Of a DNA stretch of 10,000 nucleotides, positions 4,883-10,000 are shown piece by piece; within the stretch, counting starts at the first letter, position 1; each line of letters starts with the position of its first letter. The DNA lies in contig NZ_JAIWNX010000260.1 in NCBI RefSeq assembly GCF_020217185.1, positions 1 to 10,000 of the forward strand, read 5' to 3'. This DNA comes from Asticcacaulis sp. (lineage in GTDB: Bacteria; Pseudomonadota; Alphaproteobacteria; Caulobacterales; Caulobacteraceae). Below the pieces are notes generated by a model. The model searched no databases and had not been told where the DNA came from. It saw nothing but the letters and a program-made list of their open reading frames with translations. The position numbers and the translations under genes were made by a program.

Positions 4883-6595
4883 ATGTTGAAGCAATCGGGC
4901 GGTCGTCTGCGCCAAAACTGCGGCCATGCGCTGAAGGCGGGTTTCTGGGGTAATACTCGCGGCAACACCCTGATTGTTTTTGGTCTGCTTGCGGCCACTG
5001 TGGTGGCGGCCGCCGGGGGTGGGGTCGAGTTCAGTCTGGCCAACGAGCAGAGCAACCGGCTTCAGGACGCAGCCGATGCAGCGGCCCTGCGTGGGGCCTT
5101 GATGGCTAAAGACGAAACCGCCGCCAAGGCCGCCGCAGACACCGTGTTCAATCTCAACCTGACAGACAGCGGCATTACACCGACATCAAAAGGTCTGACG
5201 TTCGAAACGAGTGGTTCGCACAAGACGGCGGTTTATACGGCCAGGGCCCAGATCAACACGACCTTTCTGAGTATGATGGGCATCAAAACGCTCAGCATCG
5301 GCGCGACCTCGACCGCCGAAGCCGAAATGCGTAAATCCGAAATCGCTCTGGTGCTCGACTCGACGGGGTCCATGTCGCGGGATTCGCGCATGACCAACCT
5401 CAAGGCCGCGGTGGACAGCGTTCTGGCCTCTCTGCTGGTCAATGGTCAGAATGTGTGGGACGCCAGAGTCGGTATTGTGCCGTTCGATACGCAGGTGAAT
5501 ATTCAGGGCGTTCCGGCCGCCGGCATCGCCGGGGAGTTCGGCGAGACGCCCTATACCTATAGCTGCACGGGCAGCAGCATGACGGCGGATCGCTGTACCT
5601 CCGTGGGGACGACGCGCGACCTGATGTGCAGCGGCGCGGCGGATGTCGCCGCCTGCAAAGCCAATGCCCGCATCTATGCCTATACGACGAACGGTGGCAC
5701 TTACCGGGTGTTTGTGACTTCCTACTATTCGCAAAACAACGGGTCTTGCTGGGCGGGATACTATTACTACAACAATTGTAACTACACGGTTGTGTCGCGA
5801 ACGGACTATTATGCGGCGACGACCTGGGCGCGCACGAACAACGCCAGCAATTCGACGGCATGGCCCTGGGCGGACTATTACGGCCGCCCCAATAACAACT
5901 ACGCGCAATATAACGGCACGATCACCGCGACGCCGACCAGCGCCGGTGGCTATGGCTCAGGATCGACGACCACCATCAAGGACAATGATACCATTACGGC
6001 CAATTCGAACCTTCTGGGGGTCGGCACCGACAGCTGGAACGGTTGCGTCATCGACCGTAAACAACCCTATGATGTGTCGGGACAATCTCCTATCGCGTCC
6101 AATGCCGACACCCTCTATCCGGCAGCCAAATGTGCCACCAATAACCTCTTGCCGGTGATGGGCCTGACTACGGATATCGCCGCTGTGCGAGCCCATGCCC
6201 AGAAGCTGACGCCGGCCGGTAATACCAATATCACCATCGGTGTGCAGTGGGGTATGGAGCTTCTGTCGCCGGAACTGCCGTTCAATACGGCCAAGCCCTA
6301 CAGCGACAAGACCAACTACAAGTATATGATCGTCATTACCGACGGTGAAAACACGCAGAACCGGTGGAGCACCTCGGCCTCCACGATCAATGCCCGCACG
6401 CTGCTGGCCTGTCAGGCGGCCAAGGATCTGGGGATCACCGTCTATACGATCCGCGTCATGGAGGGTAATTCCGACATGCTCAAATCCTGCGCCAGCCGTC
6501 CGGAATACTTCTACGATGTCACGGCTTCAAGCCAGTTGACCTCGACTCTGGCCAAGGTTTTCTATTCGATCCAGAGCACGCGCCTGACGAAGTAA
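4883..6595 (+). CDS. TadG-like von Willebrand factor A envelope protein with a Tyr/Asn-rich insertion
   Basis: With ATG 4883 the product has 570 residues. Residues 24-70 match the N-terminus of TadE/TadG-like proteins (RGNTLIVFGLLAATVVA, then GVEF and the DAADAAALRGA segment): one membrane anchor, with the rest outside the cytoplasm. The vWA domain begins at about 153; its metal site is DSTGSMS at 159-165 and the second conserved block is VITDGENTQNRW (Asp487). The C-terminus ends in LTSTLAKVFYSIQSTRLTK, typical of the family. Between strands of the vWA fold lies an insertion (about 200-390). Its central part (about 269-345) is strikingly rich in Tyr (14) and Asn (13), and Cys pairs are present. 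A TTG at 4847 would extend the frame by 12 residues but has no better support. A 3-codon ORF (ATG 4878 to TGA 4889) overlaps the start. The role is likely surface adhesion or pilus-related, by inference from the family. Confidence 0.85.
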   Translation: MLKQSGGRLRQNCGHALKAGFWGNTRGNTLIVFGLLAATVVAAAGGGVEFSLANEQSNRLQDAADAAALRGALMAKDETAAKAAADTVFNLNLTDSGITPTSKGLTFETSGSHKTAVYTARAQINTTFLSMMGIKTLSIGATSTAEAEMRKSEIALVLDSTGSMSRDSRMTNLKAAVDSVLASLLVNGQNVWDARVGIVPFDTQVNIQGVPAAGIAGEFGETPYTYSCTGSSMTADRCTSVGTTRDLMCSGAADVAACKANARIYAYTTNGGTYRVFVTSYYSQNNGSCWAGYYYYNNCNYTVVSRTDYYAATTWARTNNASNSTAWPWADYYGRPNNNYAQYNGTITATPTSAGGYGSGSTTTIKDNDTITANSNLLGVGTDSWNGCVIDRKQPYDVSGQSPIASNADTLYPAAKCATNNLLPVMGLTTDIAAVRAHAQKLTPAGNTNITIGVQWGMELLSPELPFNTAKPYSDKTNYKYMIVITDGENTQNRWSTSASTINARTLLACQAAKDLGITVYTIRVMEGNSDMLKSCASRPEYFYDVTASSQLTSTLAKVFYSIQSTRLTK

Positions 6596-6602
6596 GGTGA
6601 TA

Positions 6603-6640
6603 TTTCCAGAGTTTTTTCAGGCATTTCCAGGTGTTTCCGT
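6603..6640 (+). repeat. Four helically phased TTTCC motifs between the vWA genes
   Basis: TTTCCAG (6603), TTTTCAG (6614), TTTCCAG (6624) and TTTCCGT (6634) are spaced 11, 10 and 10 bases apart, so they face the same side of the helix. ATTTCCAG is repeated exactly at 6602 and 6623. They lie just after the first vWA gene stop, in a 138-base gap that has no clear terminator. They could be a regulator array or a mild bend caused by phased T-tracts. The remainder of the gap (6641-6733) shows no convincing promoter. Confidence 0.4.
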
Positions 6641-6733
6641 GCGCGGCATTACAGGGTTTTTGCAATAGAGCGAATCTTAAGCTTTGGCGCGTAAATTGCA
6701 GGGAGAAAGCCGATACAGATACACGGATACACC

Positions 6734-8179
6734 ATGCGCCAGCCTGACTTCTTCCGCGATCGCCGTGGCAACACGGCCGTTATGTTCGGTATGTTTTTCT
6801 TTTTGCTGACGGCGGCCATGGCCGGCGCACTGGATTTTTCGACCGTCCTTTCGCGTCGGGCCAAGGCGCAGGATGCGCTGGATGCAGCGACCCTGGCCGT
6901 GGCGATCCTGCGTCCGTCTACGGTTGAGCAGGCCAGGACGGCAGCGACCTTACGCCTCAATAATGAATTGGGCGACAATCCGGACAAGGTAGCCATAGAC
7001 CAGTTCCAATATGATACGGCGACGCGCACCTACTATGTGACGGCCAAGGGGAGCTATAAAACCTTTCTTCTGGGCGTCGTGAACATCAAGGAGATGCCTT
7101 ATGAGGTGCTCAGCAAGACTATTCAGGCGGCCAATGGCACGCTGGAATTGTCGCTGGTGCTCGATAATACCTTCTCTATGAGCAATAAGCTCGATGGCAC
7201 GAAAACGCGTCTGGACGTGCTGAAGACGGCGGCCAAGAACCTCGTCAACACCGTCATGACCGATGCCAACAAGGACTATGTCAAGGTCGCCGTCGTTCCC
7301 TATGCCAACTATGTCAATGTCGGTGTGGCCAATCGCGGTCAGACCTGGGTTTCGGTCGGCGCCGACTATACGGTGCCCAAGACCTGTAAGACCAATACGA
7401 CCAAGACAACCTGCACGCCGGGAACCACGTACCCGTGTACCACCAATGTAGACGGTGTCATAAAGCCGGCTACCTGCCGGAAGGATCAGGTGTGTACAAC
7501 CGTGACAGTTGCGCCTTATGAGACCTGTAGCGGCCCAACGAATTACAAATGGTACGGCTGTGTGCGCCATCAGGTCGATACCAAAACTAAAATGGCCCTG
7601 ATGCCCGACCCGCTCACCGCCTATACCGGTGCCCTTGAAACCTCACAGCAGTGTCCGACGGCGATACAGCCCCTTAGTAATAACAAAACGACCGTAACGG
7701 CATCGATAGATGGTCTTGTTCACAGCATTGGCGGCTATCAACCCCTTACCTATATCCCCGGTGGACTGATATGGGGCGTGAATACCTTGTCTCCGCCGGC
7801 GCCGTTCAAAGAAGGTCTGGCCTACGACGTCAAGAACAAAGAGCCGAAGAAGGTCATTGTGCTGATGACCGACGGTGACAACACCATCTATACCGACTCA
7901 AAAGGGGTGGCCATATCCGCTCTGAAGGGGGCGGTGACGGATGCGAAGCTGGTTGCCCCGACTTACACGGTTCAGGATAATGTTTGTAAATACGCCAAGG
8001 GCAAGAATATCGAAATCTTCGTTATTGGTCTGGGGGTGACGGACCCCACCGCTTTGAGCGCGCTGAAATCGTGCGCCACGGATGCCCAGCACTATTTCGA
8101 TGCCCAGAGTGCCAACGAGCTGATTCAGGCATTTAACATCATCGGTGGCAAGCTGAGCGTGGTGCGCCTGATGCAATAG
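6734..8179 (+). CDS. TadG-like von Willebrand factor A envelope protein with a Cys-rich insertion
   Basis: A 481-residue protein of the same architecture as its neighbour. Residues 10-56 carry RRGNTAVMFGMFFFLLTAAMAG, a single helix, followed by DFSTVLSRRAKAQDALDAAT. The vWA metal site is DNTFSMS (144-150), with Phe where the usual residue is Gly but with the Asp, Thr and Ser positions kept. The second block is VLMTDGDNT (Asp380). A large insertion (about 215-277) has seven Cys in about 60 residues, rich in Thr, Lys and Pro, as expected for disulfide-bonded periplasmic or extracellular loops. The end, IIGGKLSVVRLMQ, matches the family. ATG 6734 has no clear Shine-Dalgarno sequence (GGGAG is too far upstream, at about 6701). 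The two genes are probably an ancient duplication; overall sequence identity is low outside the motifs. The protein may form a pair with its neighbour in surface attachment, which is inference. Confidence 0.85.
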   Translation: MRQPDFFRDRRGNTAVMFGMFFFLLTAAMAGALDFSTVLSRRAKAQDALDAATLAVAILRPSTVEQARTAATLRLNNELGDNPDKVAIDQFQYDTATRTYYVTAKGSYKTFLLGVVNIKEMPYEVLSKTIQAANGTLELSLVLDNTFSMSNKLDGTKTRLDVLKTAAKNLVNTVMTDANKDYVKVAVVPYANYVNVGVANRGQTWVSVGADYTVPKTCKTNTTKTTCTPGTTYPCTTNVDGVIKPATCRKDQVCTTVTVAPYETCSGPTNYKWYGCVRHQVDTKTKMALMPDPLTAYTGALETSQQCPTAIQPLSNNKTTVTASIDGLVHSIGGYQPLTYIPGGLIWGVNTLSPPAPFKEGLAYDVKNKEPKKVIVLMTDGDNTIYTDSKGVAISALKGAVTDAKLVAPTYTVQDNVCKYAKGKNIEIFVIGLGVTDPTALSALKSCATDAQHYFDAQSANELIQAFNIIGGKLSVVRLMQ

Positions 8180-8248
8180 CGGCGGTAGAAAAGCAGCGCT
8201 GCCTCAGATAAGCGTCTTTTCTCATGCGGTTGACGGTGTTAAGCGAAA

Positions 8249-8281
8249 AGGCGGGGACTTTGAGTTCCCGCCTCTTTTGTT
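8249..8281 (+). terminator. Intrinsic terminator after the vWA pair
   Basis: A ten-pair stem (A8249-C8258 with G8264-T8273, one G-U) has a five-base loop TTTGA and is followed by CTCTTTTGTT. This is the most convincing terminator in the window. It begins 70 bases after the vWA stop and ends 13 bases before the next ATG, so it would also act as an attenuator-like barrier in front of the DUF805 gene unless that gene has its own promoter. Confidence 0.8.
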
Positions 8282-8293
8282 GCGGTATGGATC

Positions 8294-8707
8294 ATGAACC
8301 AGAAAATCGACTGGAGCGAGCTGTTCTTTTCGTCCACCGGACGGGTGCGGCAAACGCCGTTCCTGATCGCCCTGGCGGTGCTGGTCGGGCTGTTCATGAT
8401 CTATGACTCGGCCATTACCGGCGCGCCGCGCGTGCTGACCGGGTGGGTGGTCTATCCAGCACTGCTGTTTTGTGCCGCGTGCGTGTTGTCGAAGCGTTTG
8501 CACGACCGGGGGCGCTCCGGCTGGTGGGCGGCGGTGATCCTGATCGCCTTTATGATGGTGTGGCCGCGCCCGGATAATTTCCTCGACTTTGTTGGCGCAT
8601 TGGTGCTGCTGTGGGCGGCCATTGACTTAGGCGCGATGCCCGGCGAGAGGGGCGCGAACAGGTACGGGCGTTCCACGCGATTTGCGGCGCCCATCGAGCA
8701 AAGCTAA
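8294..8707 (+). CDS. DUF805 family membrane protein, fourth copy (without N-terminal helix)
   Basis: This 137-residue membrane protein differs from the trio by starting directly in the DUF805 core: LFFSSTGRVRQTPFLIAL (10-27), a helix at about 22-38, WVVYPALLFCAACVLSKRLHDRGRSGWWA (51-79), and a third helix around 80-90 and a fourth at about 98-110. It then ends in the classic family tail DLGAMPGERGANRYG (111-125). The ATG at 8294 lacks a clear ribosome binding site, and an in-frame stop at 8261 rules out a longer start. The upstream terminator leaves only 13 bases for a promoter, so expression may rely on readthrough or an element inside the terminator region. The C-terminal 18 codons recur in frame immediately downstream (see the repeat). 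Function is unknown. Confidence 0.85.
   Translation: MNQKIDWSELFFSSTGRVRQTPFLIALAVLVGLFMIYDSAITGAPRVLTGWVVYPALLFCAACVLSKRLHDRGRSGWWAAVILIAFMMVWPRPDNFLDFVGALVLLWAAIDLGAMPGERGANRYGRSTRFAAPIEQS
8644..8698 (+). repeat. Tandem direct repeat, copy 1, within the DUF805 C-terminus
   Basis: This 55-base segment matches 8713-8767 at 53 of 55 positions, offset by 69 bases, an exact multiple of three. It codes for the ERGANRYG tail of the upstream protein. Differences are at 8686/8755 and 8688/8757. Confidence 0.9.
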
Positions 8708-8712
8708 AAACC

Positions 8713-8776
8713 CGAGAGGGGCGCGAACAGGTACGGGCGTTCCACGCGATTTGCCGAGCCCATCGAGGCGGTTTGA
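8713..8776 (+). pseudogene. Tandem copy 2: orphan DUF805 C-terminus
   Basis: It repeats 8644-8698 (offset 69) and stays in the reading frame of the DUF805 gene. Behind the TAA at 8705-8707, read-through would encode two residues, then a second ERGANRYG tail, ending EPIEAV at TGA 8774-8776. The original gene therefore probably ended ...EAV. A 69-base in-frame duplication or recombination with a paralogue then inserted a copy with a new stop (EQS). It is not a gene by itself, because it lacks a start. Its stop lies 3 bases from the end of lipB on the other strand. Confidence 0.75.
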
Positions 8777-8779
8777 CGC

Positions 8780-9529
8780 TTATTTGGCCAGATCCACCGG
8801 CCCGAAGCGTTCGATAAATTGCTGACGCAGGGCGTAGTCCACCTCATCCATGGTCACCGGCAGGCCCAGATCAATCAGGCTGGTCACCCCGTGTTCGGAG
8901 ATGCCGCACGGCACTATACCATTGAAATGGCTGAGGTCCGGCTCGACATTCAGGCTGATGCCGTGAAAGCTGACCCACCGGCGCAGCTTGATGCCGATGG
9001 CCGCGATTTTATCTTCGGGAATAGGGGTAATCCCCCGGTCGCGCCGTTCGACCCACACGCCAACGCGCCCGTCACGGATATGGCCTTCGACATTGAACTG
9101 CCACAGCGTGCCGATGATCCAGCCTTCCAGCGCCTTGATAAAGGCGCGGATGTCCTTGGTGCGCCGGTTGAGGTCCAGCATCACATAGATCACCCGCTGA
9201 CCGGGGCCGTGATAGGTGAACTGCCCGCCGCGCGCGCTGTCGAAAACCTCGAACCGCTCGGGCTCCAGCAGGTCTTCGCGTTTGGCCGACACGCCGGCCG
9301 TATAGAGTGGCGGGTGTTCGATCAGCCAGATCAGTTCGCGCGCCTCGCCCTTGAGGATGGCTTCGACGCGCGCCTCCATCGCGGCCACGGCGTCGGGATA
9401 GGCCACCTGAGCCGCAGACACACGCCATTCCGGCAGACCGTTCTCAGGGTCTTTCAGGAAAAAGTCCGGCGACACAAAATCGGGCTGAGTGTCATCGGAA
9501 TCTGCGGGGCTTAACCTGTCGTTCAGCAT
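8780..9529 (-). CDS. lipB: Octanoyltransferase (lipoyl synthesis)
   Basis: LipB transfers octanoate from octanoyl-ACP to the lipoyl domains of 2-oxoacid dehydrogenases and the glycine cleavage H protein, through a Cys/Lys mechanism in the cytoplasm. The 249-residue product has the family's conserved blocks: [18 protein letters not shown] (66-83), [13 protein letters not shown] (100-112) and [18 protein letters not shown] (173-190), containing the Lys174 that corresponds to the conserved catalytic Lys. [17 protein letters not shown] (194-210) follows, with catalytic Cys208. The first 30 residues are a non-conserved extension, so a start a little downstream is possible; no clear ribosome binding site is seen before ATG 9529. 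The gene converges on the fourth DUF805 gene and is divergent from the FliN-like gene. There is no obvious terminator in the short convergent gap, which is filled by the repeat. Confidence 0.96.
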   Translation of the reverse strand: MLNDRLSPADSDDTQPDFVSPDFFLKDPENGLPEWRVSAAQVAYPDAVAAMEARVEAILKGEARELIWLIEHPPLYTAGVSAKREDLLEPERFEVFDSARGGQFTYHGPGQRVIYVMLDLNRRTKDIRAFIKALEGWIIGTLWQFNVEGHIRDGRVGVWVERRDRGITPIPEDKIAAIGIKLRRWVSFHGISLNVEPDLSHFNGIVPCGISEHGVTSLIDLGLPVTMDEVDYALRQQFIERFGPVDLAK

Positions 9530-9572
9530 GTTCGGCCATTCTGCGGCGGATGGGGGAGGGTTCTTCCCTATC

Positions 9573-9600
9573 GTGTGATGCGTTTAGAAATGCATCACAC
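9573..9600. repeat. Large palindrome in the lipB-fliN divergent gap
   Basis: GTGTGATGC (9573-9581) pairs perfectly with GCATCACAC (9592-9600). Continuing inward, TTT/AAA also match with one G/T mismatch, so 12 of 14 paired positions are symmetric. It may be an operator or a dispersed intergenic repeat unit. Confidence 0.7.
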
Positions 9601-9618
9601 TCAGGGATTTTGGTTGGT

Positions 9619-9664
9619 AGCGCAATTTTTCCGAAAAGTGGTGCCCACTTTATCGGATTGCGCT
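9619..9664. repeat. Long imperfect palindrome directly upstream of the FliN-like ATG
   Basis: The outer arms AGCGCAAT (9619-9626) and ATTGCGCT (9657-9664) are perfect complements. The inner arms are CCGAAAAGTGG (9631-9641) and CCACTTTATCGG (9645-9656), with one bulged base and a three-base loop. It ends 4 bases before the ATG at 9669. The nested form recalls short dispersed repeats of Alphaproteobacteria (recalled from memory, not checked). It would form a strong hairpin in any RNA that crosses it. Confidence 0.7.
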
Positions 9665-9668
9665 CTAT

Positions 9669-9950
9669 ATGGGCATTCAAGGGATCAAGTCGAGCGTGTC
9701 GTCTCAGGTCAATTCCGTACCGGTGGAAATCTCAGTGCTTCTGGGGCGGTCCGTCCTGCCGATGCAGCAGCTTCTGCGCATGGGCCGCGGCGCAGTCATC
9801 CCGCTGGACGCGCGTGAGCACGATGAGGTGTGGATACTGGCCAACAACCACCCGGTGGCGCGCGGCGAAATCCAGATTTTCGAAGAGAAGATCTCGATCG
9901 TGGTGACCCGCCCGGCCAATGTCTATGACTTTATGGCCCTGGGGAATTAG
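9669..9950 (+). CDS. FliN-like SpoA-domain protein (flagellar switch type)
   Basis: This 93-residue cytoplasmic protein is almost entirely a SpoA (FliM/FliN C-terminal) domain. It includes VPVEISVLLGRSVLPMQQLL (17-36), the RMGRGAVIPLD segment, the DEVWILANNHPVARGEIQIF core and the final KISIVVTRPANV. These align with E. coli FliN blocks such as VKLTVELGR and LIAQGEVVV. FliN forms the C-ring that switches flagellar rotation. The canonical caulobacterial fliN sits with other flagellar genes, so a stand-alone copy beside lipB may be a paralogue with a modified role; the symbol is left blank for that reason. ATG 9669 has no ribosome binding site, and its upstream sequence is the palindrome described above. 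Confidence 0.8.
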   Translation: MGIQGIKSSVSSQVNSVPVEISVLLGRSVLPMQQLLRMGRGAVIPLDAREHDEVWILANNHPVARGEIQIFEEKISIVVTRPANVYDFMALGN

Positions 9951-9952
9951 GC

Positions 9953-9958
9953 TATAAT
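9953..9958 (+). promoter_or_regulatory. Candidate -10 box before the right-edge gene
   Basis: A perfect TATAAT lies 2 bases after the FliN-like stop. The best -35 position (about 9930-9935, TTTATG) is poor. Transcription starting near 9965 would trim most of the ribosome binding site at 9962-9968, so this may be a chance match and the downstream gene may instead be co-transcribed with the FliN-like gene. Confidence 0.25.
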
Positions 9959-9973
9959 TGTGGAGAGGTCTAA

Positions 9974-10000
9974 ATGGAAAAGAGCGGGTCGTGTGACCCG
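9974..10000 (+). CDS. Start of an unidentified gene, cut by the window edge
   Basis: ATG 9974 has a good ribosome binding site (GGAGAGG, 9962-9968) and an open frame to the edge, giving MEKSGSCDP. Nine residues are too few to identify the product. It lies 23 bases after the FliN-like stop and may be in the same transcript. Confidence 0.5.

Noticed and set aside
4123..5055. Minus-strand open frame (310 codons) across the pseudouridine synthase and the vWA gene start
   Set aside because: It runs antisense to two conserved genes and across their control region, and its product shows no motif I recognise.
5186..5908. Minus-strand frame (240 codons) inside the first vWA gene
   Set aside because: It is rich in Arg, Val, Ile and His, as expected for a reverse-frame shadow of the vWA reading frame. 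No motif or ribosome binding site supports it.
9521..9533. GTTC-N5-GTTC near the lipB start
   Set aside because: The spacing is five bases, not seven, so it does not fit the alphaproteobacterial LexA operator; it overlaps the lipB coding start.

Overview
This window looks like chromosome of an alphaproteobacterium, most likely a member of Caulobacterales (an Asticcacaulis-like genome is my guess). Three things suggest this. Coding GC is about 60 percent. There is an exact alphaproteobacterial-type LexA operator (GTTC-N7-GTTC). The gene content is also typical: RarA, DUF805 membrane proteins, TadG-like von Willebrand proteins, LipB and a FliN-like protein. The genus is inference; no rRNA or other marker is present. 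I saw no tRNA, rRNA, CRISPR array, insertion sequence or phage gene.

Layout. Positions 1-456 hold the end of an unrecognised basic/proline-rich protein. A 123-base gap follows, with a hairpin and the LexA operator, and leads into rarA (580-1935), a DNA-repair AAA+ ATPase. Immediately downstream on the same strand are three related DUF805 membrane proteins (1938-2429, 2453-2947, 3050-3532). After them come a small two-helix membrane protein (3573-3836) and an RluA-family rRNA/tRNA pseudouridine synthase (3880-4755). A 127-base control region then precedes two large TadG-like surface or periplasmic von Willebrand A proteins (4883-6595 and 6734-8179). Each has a single N-terminal anchor and an unusual insertion inside the vWA domain: one is rich in Tyr/Asn, the other in Cys. 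A strong intrinsic terminator (8249-8281) separates them from a fourth DUF805 gene (8294-8707), whose 3' end is followed by an in-frame tandem copy of its own C-terminus. This gene converges on lipB (minus strand, 8780-9529). lipB is divergent from a FliN-like SpoA-domain gene (9669-9950), and the 139-base divergent gap contains two large palindromes. A gene start (9974) runs off the right edge.

How they work together. No single pathway unites the window. The clearest regulatory reading is that rarA is under SOS control, with a LexA site overlapping its -10 and start codon. The downstream DUF805 genes may be partly co-transcribed with it, since the first starts 2 bases after the rarA stop. 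The two vWA proteins form an envelope-protein pair. Four DUF805 proteins in 10 kb, three of them tandem paralogues with an extra N-terminal helix and an NRFG-type linker, are the most unusual genomic feature. I found no convincing evidence for a complete new defence or mobile system.
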